A DNA stretch of 64,000 bases from Paenibacillus amylolyticus (lineage in GTDB: Bacteria > Bacillota > Bacilli > Paenibacillales > Paenibacillaceae): the NCBI RefSeq assembly GCF_003719335.1, contig NZ_RIAS01000003.1:372001-436000 (forward strand), given 5' to 3'. The notes beneath the pieces were generated by a model. The model was not told where the DNA came from and ran no database searches. It worked only from the letters and a program-made list of their open reading frames with translations. A program made the translations under genes and the position numbers. Of the stretch, positions 8,800-16,228 are shown piece by piece. The first letter of the stretch is position 1. Each line of letters begins with the position of its first letter.

Positions 8800-9813
8800 T
8801 TATTTGGCTTTTGCTAGTAAATAAAGAAAATATGGAACACTAATGACTGTAATAACGATTCCTGTCGGCACATCTCCTACGAGGCTAACCGTGCGCGTAA
8901 TCGTGTCAGCCATCACCACGACTAGTCCCCCGGCCAAGCTGGCAGCCGGAATGAGCAATTTGTGATCGGGACCGACCAGTTTTCTCGCCATATGCGGAGC
9001 GATCAAGCCAACGAAAAAGAAGCTTCCTCCCACGGCTACACTGCCAGAGGATAAAGCAACAGCAGCGATTGACAACCCCAAAAACTGCCGCTTCACGGAA
9101 ACACCAAGCCCCTGTGCTGTCTGATTGCCCAGATGGAGGGCATTCAGTATGCGCGCCTTGTAAAAAATATAGCCGAGTAAGATCAAGACCCATGGTGTCA
9201 GTATGGAAATATAGCCCCAATCATCGCCCCATAGGCTCCCCGCCAGCCAATACAGCATGAAGTTCATCTGCGAATCATCCAGCTTGAGTGTCAAGAAAGT
9301 CGTCAGCGCTCCATACCCGCTTCCTAGCGCGACCCCGGTCAAGATCAAACCGATTGGCGAGATGTCTCGTCCGCGGCGATACGATAATAAGAAGATCAAA
9401 CCCGCCGCCAGTAGTCCGCCAACAAAAGCCAACAGAGGCAGAGCAATGAAGGAACTCTTCCCTGTTGGTGCAATGAATACAACGAAGAACAGGACAAACA
9501 AACCCGAGCCCGAACTAATTCCCAGTGTTCCCGGACTAGCCATGTCATTGCGCAGCAAACTCTGCATCACGACCCCGGCCGCTCCCATTCCCAGACCTAC
9601 CAAGATCGAAAGTAGAATTCGTGGCAAACGAAAATCAAACACAATCAGATTCTGCTTATCGGTACCGTTTCCTATGAGAACGTTCAGCACTTCTAGCGGT
9701 GAAAGATTCATCTTGCCAGAATTCATGCTAATGATCGCAAACACAACGATGAGTGCCATAAACACTACATTGATGATAATGCCTCGTTTCACCGTATAAC
9801 GCCGTTTGGTCAT
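8800..9813 (-). CDS. Iron-siderophore ABC transporter permease, FecCD family (distal)
   Basis: The 337-residue polytopic protein has the FecCD/BtuC hallmarks: RLPRILLSILVGLGMGAAGVVMQ (about 62-85), NDMASPGTLGISSG, GLIAPHMARKLVGPDH and DVPTGIVITVISVPYFLYLL at the end. It starts at an ATGA overlap with the upstream permease gene, so the two are coupled and probably form a heterodimeric channel. Closest in character to B. subtilis YfhA of the YfiYZ-YfhA ferri-schizokinen/arthrobactin importer (my recollection of the family, not a computed match). No ATPase gene accompanies it; such systems borrow a shared ATPase encoded elsewhere. Confidence 0.92.
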   Translation of the reverse strand: MTKRRYTVKRGIIINVVFMALIVVFAIISMNSGKMNLSPLEVLNVLIGNGTDKQNLIVFDFRLPRILLSILVGLGMGAAGVVMQSLLRNDMASPGTLGISSGSGLFVLFFVVFIAPTGKSSFIALPLLAFVGGLLAAGLIFLLSYRRGRDISPIGLILTGVALGSGYGALTTFLTLKLDDSQMNFMLYWLAGSLWGDDWGYISILTPWVLILLGYIFYKARILNALHLGNQTAQGLGVSVKRQFLGLSIAAVALSSGSVAVGGSFFFVGLIAPHMARKLVGPDHKLLIPAASLAGGLVVVMADTITRTVSLVGDVPTGIVITVISVPYFLYLLAKAK

Positions 9814-10835
9814 TCGTATTCCCTCCTTTGTCTTCGAGCCAAGAAGAGAAAGTACGGTACACCAATGATGGAAAATATAATCGCAATCGGCGTTTCGAAC
9901 GGTTTATTGATCAAACGTCCAGCCAAATCGGCCGATACGGTCAGCAACGCACCATATAACGCCGCTGCTGGAATAATGTATCGATAGTCGACACCTACCA
10001 TATATCGAACAATATGCGGGGTAATCAGACCCACAAAACCAACCGGGCCAACCACAACAACAGCCGATCCCGTCAGCACGAGTACAATAATTGTCGATAA
10101 AATCTTGACCAGTCCGCTGCGAATGCCGAGTCCACTTGCCACATCATCACCCAAACTGAGCAATGTAACGGAAGGGGATAGCGCCAGTGCCAGCAGTATA
10201 CCACCAACAAAGAGCGGTGAGATAATCAGCAATTCTCCCCATTTGACCCCCGCTGTACTACCCGCCGTCCAGAATGTCAATGCTCGGCCCAGGTTATAAT
10301 TGATCGCCAAATACTGGCTGAGTGCGCCAAACAACATTGAAATAGACAGACCTGCCAGCACAAGCCGCTGAGGCGTCATTCCGCGATTGCCCAGTGACGC
10401 GGTAAAGTAAGTCATACCGGTGGCGATCGCCGCTCCCAGACAAGCGAACAACATCATCTGCCAATACGAATAACCCGGCAGAAAGGCCAGGCATAGTGCA
10501 ATTGCAAATGCTGCGCCAGAGCTAATCCCCATGAGCCCGGAGTCGGCCAGCGGATTGCGCGTTGTCCCCTGCATGATAGCGCCACATACCGCAAGGCTGC
10601 ACCCAACGATGAGATCTGCTACGGTACGCGGAAGACGCATGGTTTGAATAATTTGATGTTCAGTGAGCATTGGATCAAATCGGAAAATAGCCTCCCATAC
10701 CGTTGCTAACCTCATATCAGCGGCACCAAACATAATCGATGCCGCCGACATGAGAACCGTTAATCCAAGCCCTACAGCCATGTACATGGTGAAGTTCATC
10801 GCCCCACGGCGTTTTTGTTCAGGCTTGCTTTTCAT
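9810..10835 (-). CDS. Iron-siderophore ABC transporter permease, FecCD family (proximal)
   Basis: The 341-residue membrane protein carries RLPRTVADLIVGCSLAVCGAIMQG (about 57-80), NPLADSGLMGISSGAAFAI, GLITPHIVRYMVGVDYR and PFETPIAIIFSIIGVPYFLFL. These are FecCD motifs including the loops that contact the ATPase. About nine to ten membrane segments are expected. It is 115 bases downstream of the substrate-binding lipoprotein segment of the AraC fusion and overlaps the second permease gene by 4 bases. It resembles YfiZ-type permeases. Regulation is expected to follow the Fur-controlled binding-protein promoter by read-through, since no separate strong promoter was found in the 115-base gap. Confidence 0.92.
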   Translation of the reverse strand: MKSKPEQKRRGAMNFTMYMAVGLGLTVLMSAASIMFGAADMRLATVWEAIFRFDPMLTEHQIIQTMRLPRTVADLIVGCSLAVCGAIMQGTTRNPLADSGLMGISSGAAFAIALCLAFLPGYSYWQMMLFACLGAAIATGMTYFTASLGNRGMTPQRLVLAGLSISMLFGALSQYLAINYNLGRALTFWTAGSTAGVKWGELLIISPLFVGGILLALALSPSVTLLSLGDDVASGLGIRSGLVKILSTIIVLVLTGSAVVVVGPVGFVGLITPHIVRYMVGVDYRYIIPAAALYGALLTVSADLAGRLINKPFETPIAIIFSIIGVPYFLFLARRQRREYE

Positions 10836-10950
10836 CTCGTTTCCCTTTCATCACCTATTGACAATCCAAACGAATATGGAAATTAACGTCCATAAATTCG
10901 ACTGGTCATGTTTGATAATTGGAGTTCTCATTTGAAATTTCGTTCAACTC

Positions 10951-12918
10951 TTATTTAGCTAATGCCAGCAACTGACTAACAATATAATCAATCAATGCAC
11001 TGGAAGTCATTACGTCCGTGGACCAAGATAGCGAAGAATCCACCTTTACGATCCGATCATGTTGCACAGCAGGTATGGAATTCCACACTGCATTATCAGC
11101 AGCAACGTTTCCATCTCCTAAAAAGATCATATAATCCCCAGAGTAAGCGGGTAATACTTCCATGGAGACATCACCCCAATATTTATCCGCATCGATAATA
11201 TCCGTTTGGACCTTTGGAGGTGCCTGCAATTGAAGTTCATTGTAAACAAGCTCACCAACCGCATGCTTGGCTCCAGCTATGTAGTTACTTTTATCACTGA
11301 ATTCTCCAACCGTAATCTTCACATCGGATAGACCCGCATTCTGAAAGGCTAGCTTGGATTCTTCGATTTTTCCGTTATAAGCATTCAAAACAGCCTTAGC
11401 CTCTTCCTGCTTGTTCAAAACATCGCTAATAAAATGTATCCGCTCTTCTGTAGTCATATCACCATAAGGAACATAAATGGTCGGGGCAATTTTGGATAAA
11501 TCATCATATGACTCATCGCTCCATGCCAAAATGATGAGATCAGGCTCAAGCGTCATGATATCTTCCGGCTCCATGGCTACTTTTACGGAGTCTGTAATCT
11601 GGTTAGCATAAACAGGCTCCATCTCGCCCCTTGCCGCTCTTGCCACACCTAAAGGAGTTACACCTAGGGCTACCACATCACCAACCAAATAATCGACTAC
11701 AACTCGCTGAGGATTGTTAGGTACCTCAACATCACCCTTTACTGTGGTTATTGTTCTGGTCTGCGAGACTGCTTCCGAAGCTCCTGTCTCCGCCCCTTCC
11801 TGTTGTGTCGTCTGCTGTGTCTGCGCGGGTGTTGTATTCACCGTTCCCCCATTATTCGCTGGCGTCCCTGACGTACATGCCGTCAATAACATCATCATGC
11901 TTATCGCCGCTGCCAAAATCATTTCTTTACTTCTTAATGATCCAAACATAATTGATTCCCCATCTCTATAAGACTTGACTAGACTCGCTAGTTCCCTCTC
12001 ATCGTAATTTAATTGAGAATCATTATCAATACCATCAACCTGCATGGATAGTGCGTTTATTTTCCGATAATCACTTGGGGTCATCTTGTAATGTTTCTTA
12101 AACATTCGGAACAGGTTTTTCTCATCTGCGAAACCAGCTCCAGTTGCGATTTCTTTAACCGTCGCTTCTGTATGTTTCAAGTCATGACAGGCAGCTTCAA
12201 TCCTTCTCTGAATGAGATACTCCTGTAAGTTCATCCCTTCCCTTTTTTTGAACAACCGCGTCAATTGTCCCCCACTGATCCCAAACATATCGGCAATTTG
12301 TTGAAACATAATCGGTTCCCTGTAATGTTTATCGAGATATTTCTTGGCAGAACAGGCTGGATCTGGCTGGAGATATCGAATCTCACCACCCTCCAAATCC
12401 CTGTACACCTCATGAATCAAATGATAAAAAAAACTTTTGGCCTGTAGCTGATCCATCGCCTTGCCACGTTTCCAGCCATTCATCATCCGTTGGAACCAAT
12501 CGCGTAGCAAAATGGGATTACTTGGGGTGTATCCAAACTGTTGAACAAATGGATTGACTTGCTCCAGTAATTGTTGCAGATGTTTCTTGAAAAAGAGAGG
12601 CGATTCTGCTCTATAAAACACCATAAAAGTCTCCACAATCTCCCCTTTAGGTGTGATACTGAGCAGGCTCCCCTTGCCGCCGTGAATTAAACCAAAGCGT
12701 TCCATTGCAAATGTGGTTTCATTCAGTTGGATTTGCGCTTCTCCCCCATATGCATAGATAAACATGCTACTAGGCATTTTATATTGCTCCAACGGGTATT
12801 GTGACGCTACGTTCTGAAAGCGTACATCTATTAATGTAATGATCGAACGTGTCCATATGCTGGCCATCATATCAATCATCTCCGGTGTAAATCCCTGTCT
12901 TGCTTCTTCCTCTTGCAT
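10951..12918 (-). CDS. AraC-family regulator fused to iron-siderophore substrate-binding lipoprotein
   Basis: The 655-residue ORF has three parts. Residues 1-185 are a sensor-like N-terminus. Residues about 186-286 are a double AraC HTH (FQQIADMFGISGGQLTRLFKK; VKEIATGAGFADEKNLFRMFKK). Residues 324-655 are a complete siderophore-binding protein of the FepB/FhuD type with its own lipoprotein signal (M324, n-region K/R, core AAAISMMMLL, lipobox LTAC with C348). The linker 287-323 is translated from DNA that holds a Fur box and a promoter, and the ATG of M324 has a GGGGA ribosome-binding-like stretch 7 nt upstream. B. subtilis Btr is a cytosolic AraC-binding-protein fusion; the internal secretion signal here is the odd part. 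It may yield a transmembrane regulator, a processed pair, or a separate lipoprotein from the internal start. Confidence 0.85.
   Translation of the reverse strand: MQEEEARQGFTPEMIDMMASIWTRSIITLIDVRFQNVASQYPLEQYKMPSSMFIYAYGGEAQIQLNETTFAMERFGLIHGGKGSLLSITPKGEIVETFMVFYRAESPLFFKKHLQQLLEQVNPFVQQFGYTPSNPILLRDWFQRMMNGWKRGKAMDQLQAKSFFYHLIHEVYRDLEGGEIRYLQPDPACSAKKYLDKHYREPIMFQQIADMFGISGGQLTRLFKKREGMNLQEYLIQRRIEAACHDLKHTEATVKEIATGAGFADEKNLFRMFKKHYKMTPSDYRKINALSMQVDGIDNDSQLNYDERELASLVKSYRDGESIMFGSLRSKEMILAAAISMMMLLTACTSGTPANNGGTVNTTPAQTQQTTQQEGAETGASEAVSQTRTITTVKGDVEVPNNPQRVVVDYLVGDVVALGVTPLGVARAARGEMEPVYANQITDSVKVAMEPEDIMTLEPDLIILAWSDESYDDLSKIAPTIYVPYGDMTTEERIHFISDVLNKQEEAKAVLNAYNGKIEESKLAFQNAGLSDVKITVGEFSDKSNYIAGAKHAVGELVYNELQLQAPPKVQTDIIDADKYWGDVSMEVLPAYSGDYMIFLGDGNVAADNAVWNSIPAVQHDRIVKVDSSLSWSTDVMTSSALIDYIVSQLLALAK
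12001..12029 (-). promoter_or_regulatory. Internal promoter with Fur box inside the AraC-lipoprotein ORF
   Basis: On the minus strand TTGATA (12029-12024), 17 bp, then TACGAT (12006-12001) form a sigma-A-like promoter. The 15 bases 12014-12028, TGAGAATCATTATCA, match the 7-1-7 Fur consensus TGATAATnATTATCA at all but one position and overlap the -35. The predicted transcript would begin about 45 bases before the in-frame ATG at 11949, which opens the lipoprotein signal peptide. Confidence 0.75.
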
Positions 12919-12969
12919 CTATCCGCACTCCTCATTTCACTTTTTCCCATGTATATATCACCCATTAGT

Positions 12970-12990
12970 TGATATTGATTATCAATATCA
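12970..12990 (-). promoter_or_regulatory. Fur box upstream of the AraC-lipoprotein gene
   Basis: TGATATTGATTATCA (12970-12984) matches the 15-base Fur consensus with one mismatch. A second, overlapping TGATTATCAATATCA (12976-12990) is offset by 6 bases, the classic overlapping arrangement that binds two Fur dimers. It sits about 50 bases upstream of the start at 12918. Confidence 0.8.
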
Positions 12991-13106
12991 TATTTCATCA
13001 GGTAAGTATATCATCATTAAGTGATATTGGGGAACAGGAAGCGGACGTTATGCTGTTCATCAGCTTTCGTAAAAAGACTAAAAAAAGAAAACTTGATAGT
13101 ACAAAA

Positions 13107-13137
13107 AGAAGCCTGATCCATATGGATCAGGCTTCTT
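13107..13137 (-). terminator. Terminator after yidC
   Basis: GAAGCCTGATCC and GGATCAGGCTTC form a perfect 12-bp stem with a 4-base ATAT loop. On the minus strand it is followed by a T run. It lies about 70 bases past the yidC stop. Confidence 0.9.
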
Positions 13138-13207
13138 CATTAGTTTTTTTGTTTTCAACAAGTTTCCGTAGTCACCATGTGTTCCTAGTCACCTGCGACC
13201 GAATATA

Positions 13208-14095
13208 TTACGACTTTGCAGGTTTCCGAGAAGATTTGGATGAACTCGATTTTTTATTCTTTTTCTGACTTACTTCCACAACCACAGGCTCGTGCGGGTG
13301 TTCCACCGGGTACATTTTACGGAACAATAACGTCTGTAGTACCAGGAACGAACCCCCAACCGTCCAGTAGAGCGGCATGGCTGCCGGGGCCGAAAGAGAA
13401 AAGAATGCCATCATCAATGGGGAGAGATATCCCATAATGGCAAACTGTTTTCGCTGCTCAGGTGCCATATTGGCTTGTGATACCTTGGCTTGAATCAGAT
13501 AAATAACCGCGACCACCACAGCGAGAACATAGTCCGGCGCTCCCAGTTTGAACCACAGGAACGAATGGGAAGAAAGTTCTGGTGTAAGTCGGATGGCTGT
13601 GTAAATACCTGAAAGGATAGGCAACTGAATGAGCATCGGCAAGCAACCAATATTTAGCGGATTGAACTTATGTTTCTTGTATAACTCCATCGTTTCTTGA
13701 GACAGCTTTTGCTTATCAGCAGGGTCGTTTTTGCCTTCATATTTTTTCTTGAGAGCATCCATTTCAGGTTTCATGGCGTTCATGATAACTCGAGTTCCCT
13801 GCTGGGACTTGGCTTGACGCATCATCAATGGCAACAGTGCTAATCGAATGACCAGCGTGATTACAATAATCGCGACCCCGTAACTTCCGCTAAATATGGT
13901 GGCAATGTGCTGTATTAAGTACGACAGCGGAAATACAATATAGTGATTAAAAAATCCCGGTGTCGATGAAGTAATCTCCGACACGTTATTGCTGCATCCG
14001 GCAAGCAGCATGACTGCAAACAAAATAGCAATCAGGCCATAGATCCGTCCCTTGCCTGATCTAAAAGTGAACCCCTTGTTAGTCTTATGTTCCAT
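13208..14095 (-). CDS. yidC: Membrane protein insertase YidC/OxaA (SpoIIIJ/YqjG type)
   Basis: The 295-residue lipoprotein has a signal peptide with lipobox LLAGC (Cys about 33). Five membrane segments follow, with family motifs YGVAIIVITLVIRLALLPLMMRQ (conserved Arg in the hydrophilic groove), FNPLNIGCLPMLIQLPI, and PLYWTVGG near the end. The tail is Lys/Ser-rich. YidC inserts and folds membrane proteins with or without SecYEG. The ORF is open further upstream, but ATG at 14095 has AGGAGG 6 nt before it. That ribosome-binding site is inside a perfect hairpin and the upstream ORF 14032-14382 overlaps the start, so expression is probably controlled by translation of the leader, as mifM controls yidC2 in B. 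subtilis. Confidence 0.93.
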   Translation of the reverse strand: MEHKTNKGFTFRSGKGRIYGLIAILFAVMLLAGCSNNVSEITSSTPGFFNHYIVFPLSYLIQHIATIFSGSYGVAIIVITLVIRLALLPLMMRQAKSQQGTRVIMNAMKPEMDALKKKYEGKNDPADKQKLSQETMELYKKHKFNPLNIGCLPMLIQLPILSGIYTAIRLTPELSSHSFLWFKLGAPDYVLAVVVAVIYLIQAKVSQANMAPEQRKQFAIMGYLSPLMMAFFSLSAPAAMPLYWTVGGSFLVLQTLLFRKMYPVEHPHEPVVVEVSQKKNKKSSSSKSSRKPAKS

Positions 14096-14382
14096 ATATA
14101 TCCTCCTCGTTGATTTGTTGACCAATCGTTCAACGAGGAATGACAATCTGGTTCATCTTCATCGGGCGCTTCTCTTCGTCTAATCATGCGGCTCCAGTCT
14201 TCCTGTCTGTGCTGTCTGTCCAAACACAGGGCGGGAAGTACAGGTTCAAGTCCACCACCGGCGCCACCTTCCACCCAGTACTCCGTCATGCCACAATGAA
14301 GATGGGCAATATAGGCATAACTGACGGTGAAGATGAGTCCAATCGAGAATAAATATGGTAATAACTCCTGCAGTTCAAACAA
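14032..14382 (-). CDS. Candidate translation-arrest leader peptide controlling yidC (MifM-like in architecture)
   Basis: The start TTG at 14382 is 8 nt after AGGGGG; GTG at 14391 is an alternative but overlaps that site. The ORF encodes 116 residues. Residues about 7-26 are one hydrophobic membrane segment (LLPYLFSIGLIFTVSYAYIA). A Gly-rich linker follows, then a basic stretch W63-S-R-M-I-R-R-R and A72-P73-D-E-D-E-P78. The D74-P78 codons (14163-14149) end 10 bases before the 5' arm of the hairpin that hides the yidC ribosome-binding site. The ORF overlaps yidC by 64 bases. B. subtilis MifM has one N-terminal membrane segment and stalls the ribosome at an acidic D-E-E-D tract preceded by W, R, I and M residues, opening the yidC2 site. 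Arrest here is inferred, not shown. Confidence 0.62.
   Translation of the reverse strand: MFELQELLPYLFSIGLIFTVSYAYIAHLHCGMTEYWVEGGAGGGLEPVLPALCLDRQHRQEDWSRMIRRREAPDEDEPDCHSSLNDWSTNQRGGYIWNIRLTRGSLLDQARDGSMA
14104..14139 (-). promoter_or_regulatory. Hairpin sequestering the yidC ribosome-binding site
   Basis: TCCTCGTTGA (minus strand 14139-14130) and TCAACGAGGA (14113-14104) pair perfectly over 10 bp with a 16-base loop. Four of the six bases of the yidC AGGAGG (14107-14102) are in the stem. A ribosome halted on the D-E-D-E-P-D codons of the leader would cover part of the 5' arm and free the site. Confidence 0.8.
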
Positions 14383-14414
14383 GGGATTCACCCCCTTTAT
14401 AGGTTAGTTTTTAT

Positions 14415-14423
14415 ATTATAACA
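14415..14423 (-). promoter_or_regulatory. Extended -10 promoter of the leader-yidC transcript
   Basis: The minus strand carries TGTTATAAT (14423-14415), an extended -10 element with a perfect TATAAT, and no clear -35. It would start a transcript about 25 bases before the leader start at 14382. Confidence 0.6.
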
Positions 14424-14474
14424 CTTACATATTGTTTTTGCATAAATCCGTACGTGAAAACAACTACTATTCAG

Positions 14475-16094
14475 CTATTCCGTTCTCAATTTGGACATTT
14501 CTAGCTCAGCTCGGTGTCTTGCCACGTTATAAGAAGGCCAGGAACGATCTGATGTATCCATATCCAGATATGCTTGATGTTCCAGCATTTCCCTCTTGAG
14601 ATCAGGATACTCCTCAAGAGCAAACTCACGAAGTAACGGAACTGCATCTGCTGACAGACTCGCCAGATAGGTTGCATCAATATTGCCAGTCTGATGATAA
14701 CGTTCAATATTCAGCTCGGCAATCCGTTTATCCATGCCCACATAGTTCACAGCAACATATGCAGTGAGCGCAAGCACAATATACCAGCGGATCAGCGGTA
14801 TTGACGTATAGCGTATACGAAGGCCAGCAATCAGCAACAGGAGTGCAAGGAAGATCATGAATGCGTGTACCAGGAAGCGGATGTACGTATATCCATATGC
14901 CTGCTCATAAAGATTTAGGCGCATAAACGCGGAATACAACATAATTGCTGAACAACTGACCAGAATCAGGAGAAGTACCTGATGCACGATGGAACCCGCT
15001 TTGCCACTCGGACGGGTATACTGCAAAGCAACAATAAGAATAAAGAAGTTAATACCTGTGACGAGAATCAACTCCACAAATCCACTTCTCGCATACTCTG
15101 CGTAAGACAGTTCTACCGGAAGATGTCCCTCTCCAGCACCAAAAAGATACGAAAACTGTACAAGTACAAACAACACGTACACAAAGTTGATAACGATCAG
15201 CATCGTACCCACAATGATGGGGTCCAATCTAAATGCTTCCTGATGAACCGGAGGGCGTTCGGGCTCGGGTGTAATCTTATTCGTAAACTGACCTTCAGTA
15301 GCCGGGTTCACAGCAGAGACTTCCTGCATATGATTACGCGTAATAGACGTGGATGCAGCTCCATTTTTCCAATGCGCGTTCTCTCTCTTCTCTGCCTCAT
15401 ATTGCATTGGCTGCACAAATCCCCATACATAACCGAACAGCACTATACCCACAATGACAATCCAGATGATTCTTGGTATCCCTGGAGTAAAAGCCAGCTG
15501 ATTCAACCACTCCGGAAAACCGGCTAAATATTGATCAAAGACGCCGTCAGCGGAGGACAGTAATGCGATAACTACAATGAGGATAGGCAAGGATGCCACA
15601 AGGCCAATGAACACTTTGAAAACAACCGTTTTCTGTGATTTGCCCATGCCGCGCCCGCCTGCTCTCACAGCAATGGCCGCAACCGTCCCCCAATGACGTA
15701 TCGCTTGAGGCAGCACATGGTCAATCGCCGTACCGATCAACCCTATTTCCCACCACTGCTTCCGTTTTCTGCCCATCAGATACGTCATATGTAAGATAAC
15801 TACGCCGGGTACAACCAGGAAATTAAGAACACGCAGCAGTTCATTGTCGTAGAACAGGAACGTTAGCGACAACAACAGCACTAAACCCGCCACAAATGCA
15901 TCAATGAACTTGAAAGACCTCATGCGGTCACGTGCAAACAGATACATGAACACATAAAAGAGAATTACAAAGATAGGATACGATACGCCAAGCTCATTAC
16001 CATAGAATAAATACTGGTGAATGATAGCCAACATCCATGCGGACAGTAGCGTGATTAGAGCGCGTTGCGGTGAAGACATTATTTTATCAATCAT
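14475..16094 (-). CDS. Polytopic membrane protein, DUF4173-like
   Basis: The 539-residue protein has about 12-13 hydrophobic segments and one hydrophilic cytosolic-looking loop around residues 235-290 (starting MQYEAEKRENAHW). The C-terminal soluble tail is acidic. The overall layout fits DUF4173/DUF4153-type membrane proteins common in Bacilli, whose function is unknown. The open frame extends to 16109, but ATG at 16094 has GGAGG 8 nt upstream. It is divergent from the SgrR-like gene, and its stop is followed within 60 bases by the promoter of the yidC leader. Confidence 0.7.
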   Translation of the reverse strand: MIDKIMSSPQRALITLLSAWMLAIIHQYLFYGNELGVSYPIFVILFYVFMYLFARDRMRSFKFIDAFVAGLVLLLSLTFLFYDNELLRVLNFLVVPGVVILHMTYLMGRKRKQWWEIGLIGTAIDHVLPQAIRHWGTVAAIAVRAGGRGMGKSQKTVVFKVFIGLVASLPILIVVIALLSSADGVFDQYLAGFPEWLNQLAFTPGIPRIIWIVIVGIVLFGYVWGFVQPMQYEAEKRENAHWKNGAASTSITRNHMQEVSAVNPATEGQFTNKITPEPERPPVHQEAFRLDPIIVGTMLIVINFVYVLFVLVQFSYLFGAGEGHLPVELSYAEYARSGFVELILVTGINFFILIVALQYTRPSGKAGSIVHQVLLLILVSCSAIMLYSAFMRLNLYEQAYGYTYIRFLVHAFMIFLALLLLIAGLRIRYTSIPLIRWYIVLALTAYVAVNYVGMDKRIAELNIERYHQTGNIDATYLASLSADAVPLLREFALEEYPDLKREMLEHQAYLDMDTSDRSWPSYNVARHRAELEMSKLRTE

Positions 16095-16228
16095 GGGAAA
16101 AACCTCCATTAACCTTTCTATGCTATATTCTAGATGATAAAATAGGAATATAAATAGAAATTATAATCGATAAAACTTCTTATTTTAGAGGATTGCATCA
16201 GAGTTCACCTCCAGGAGGGAATCAACAC

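Noticed and set aside
10905-10945. Fur-box-like TGATAATTGGAGTTCTCA upstream of the permease genes
   Set aside because: Only one half matches the 7-1-7 consensus; it is too degenerate next to the two strong boxes in the locus.
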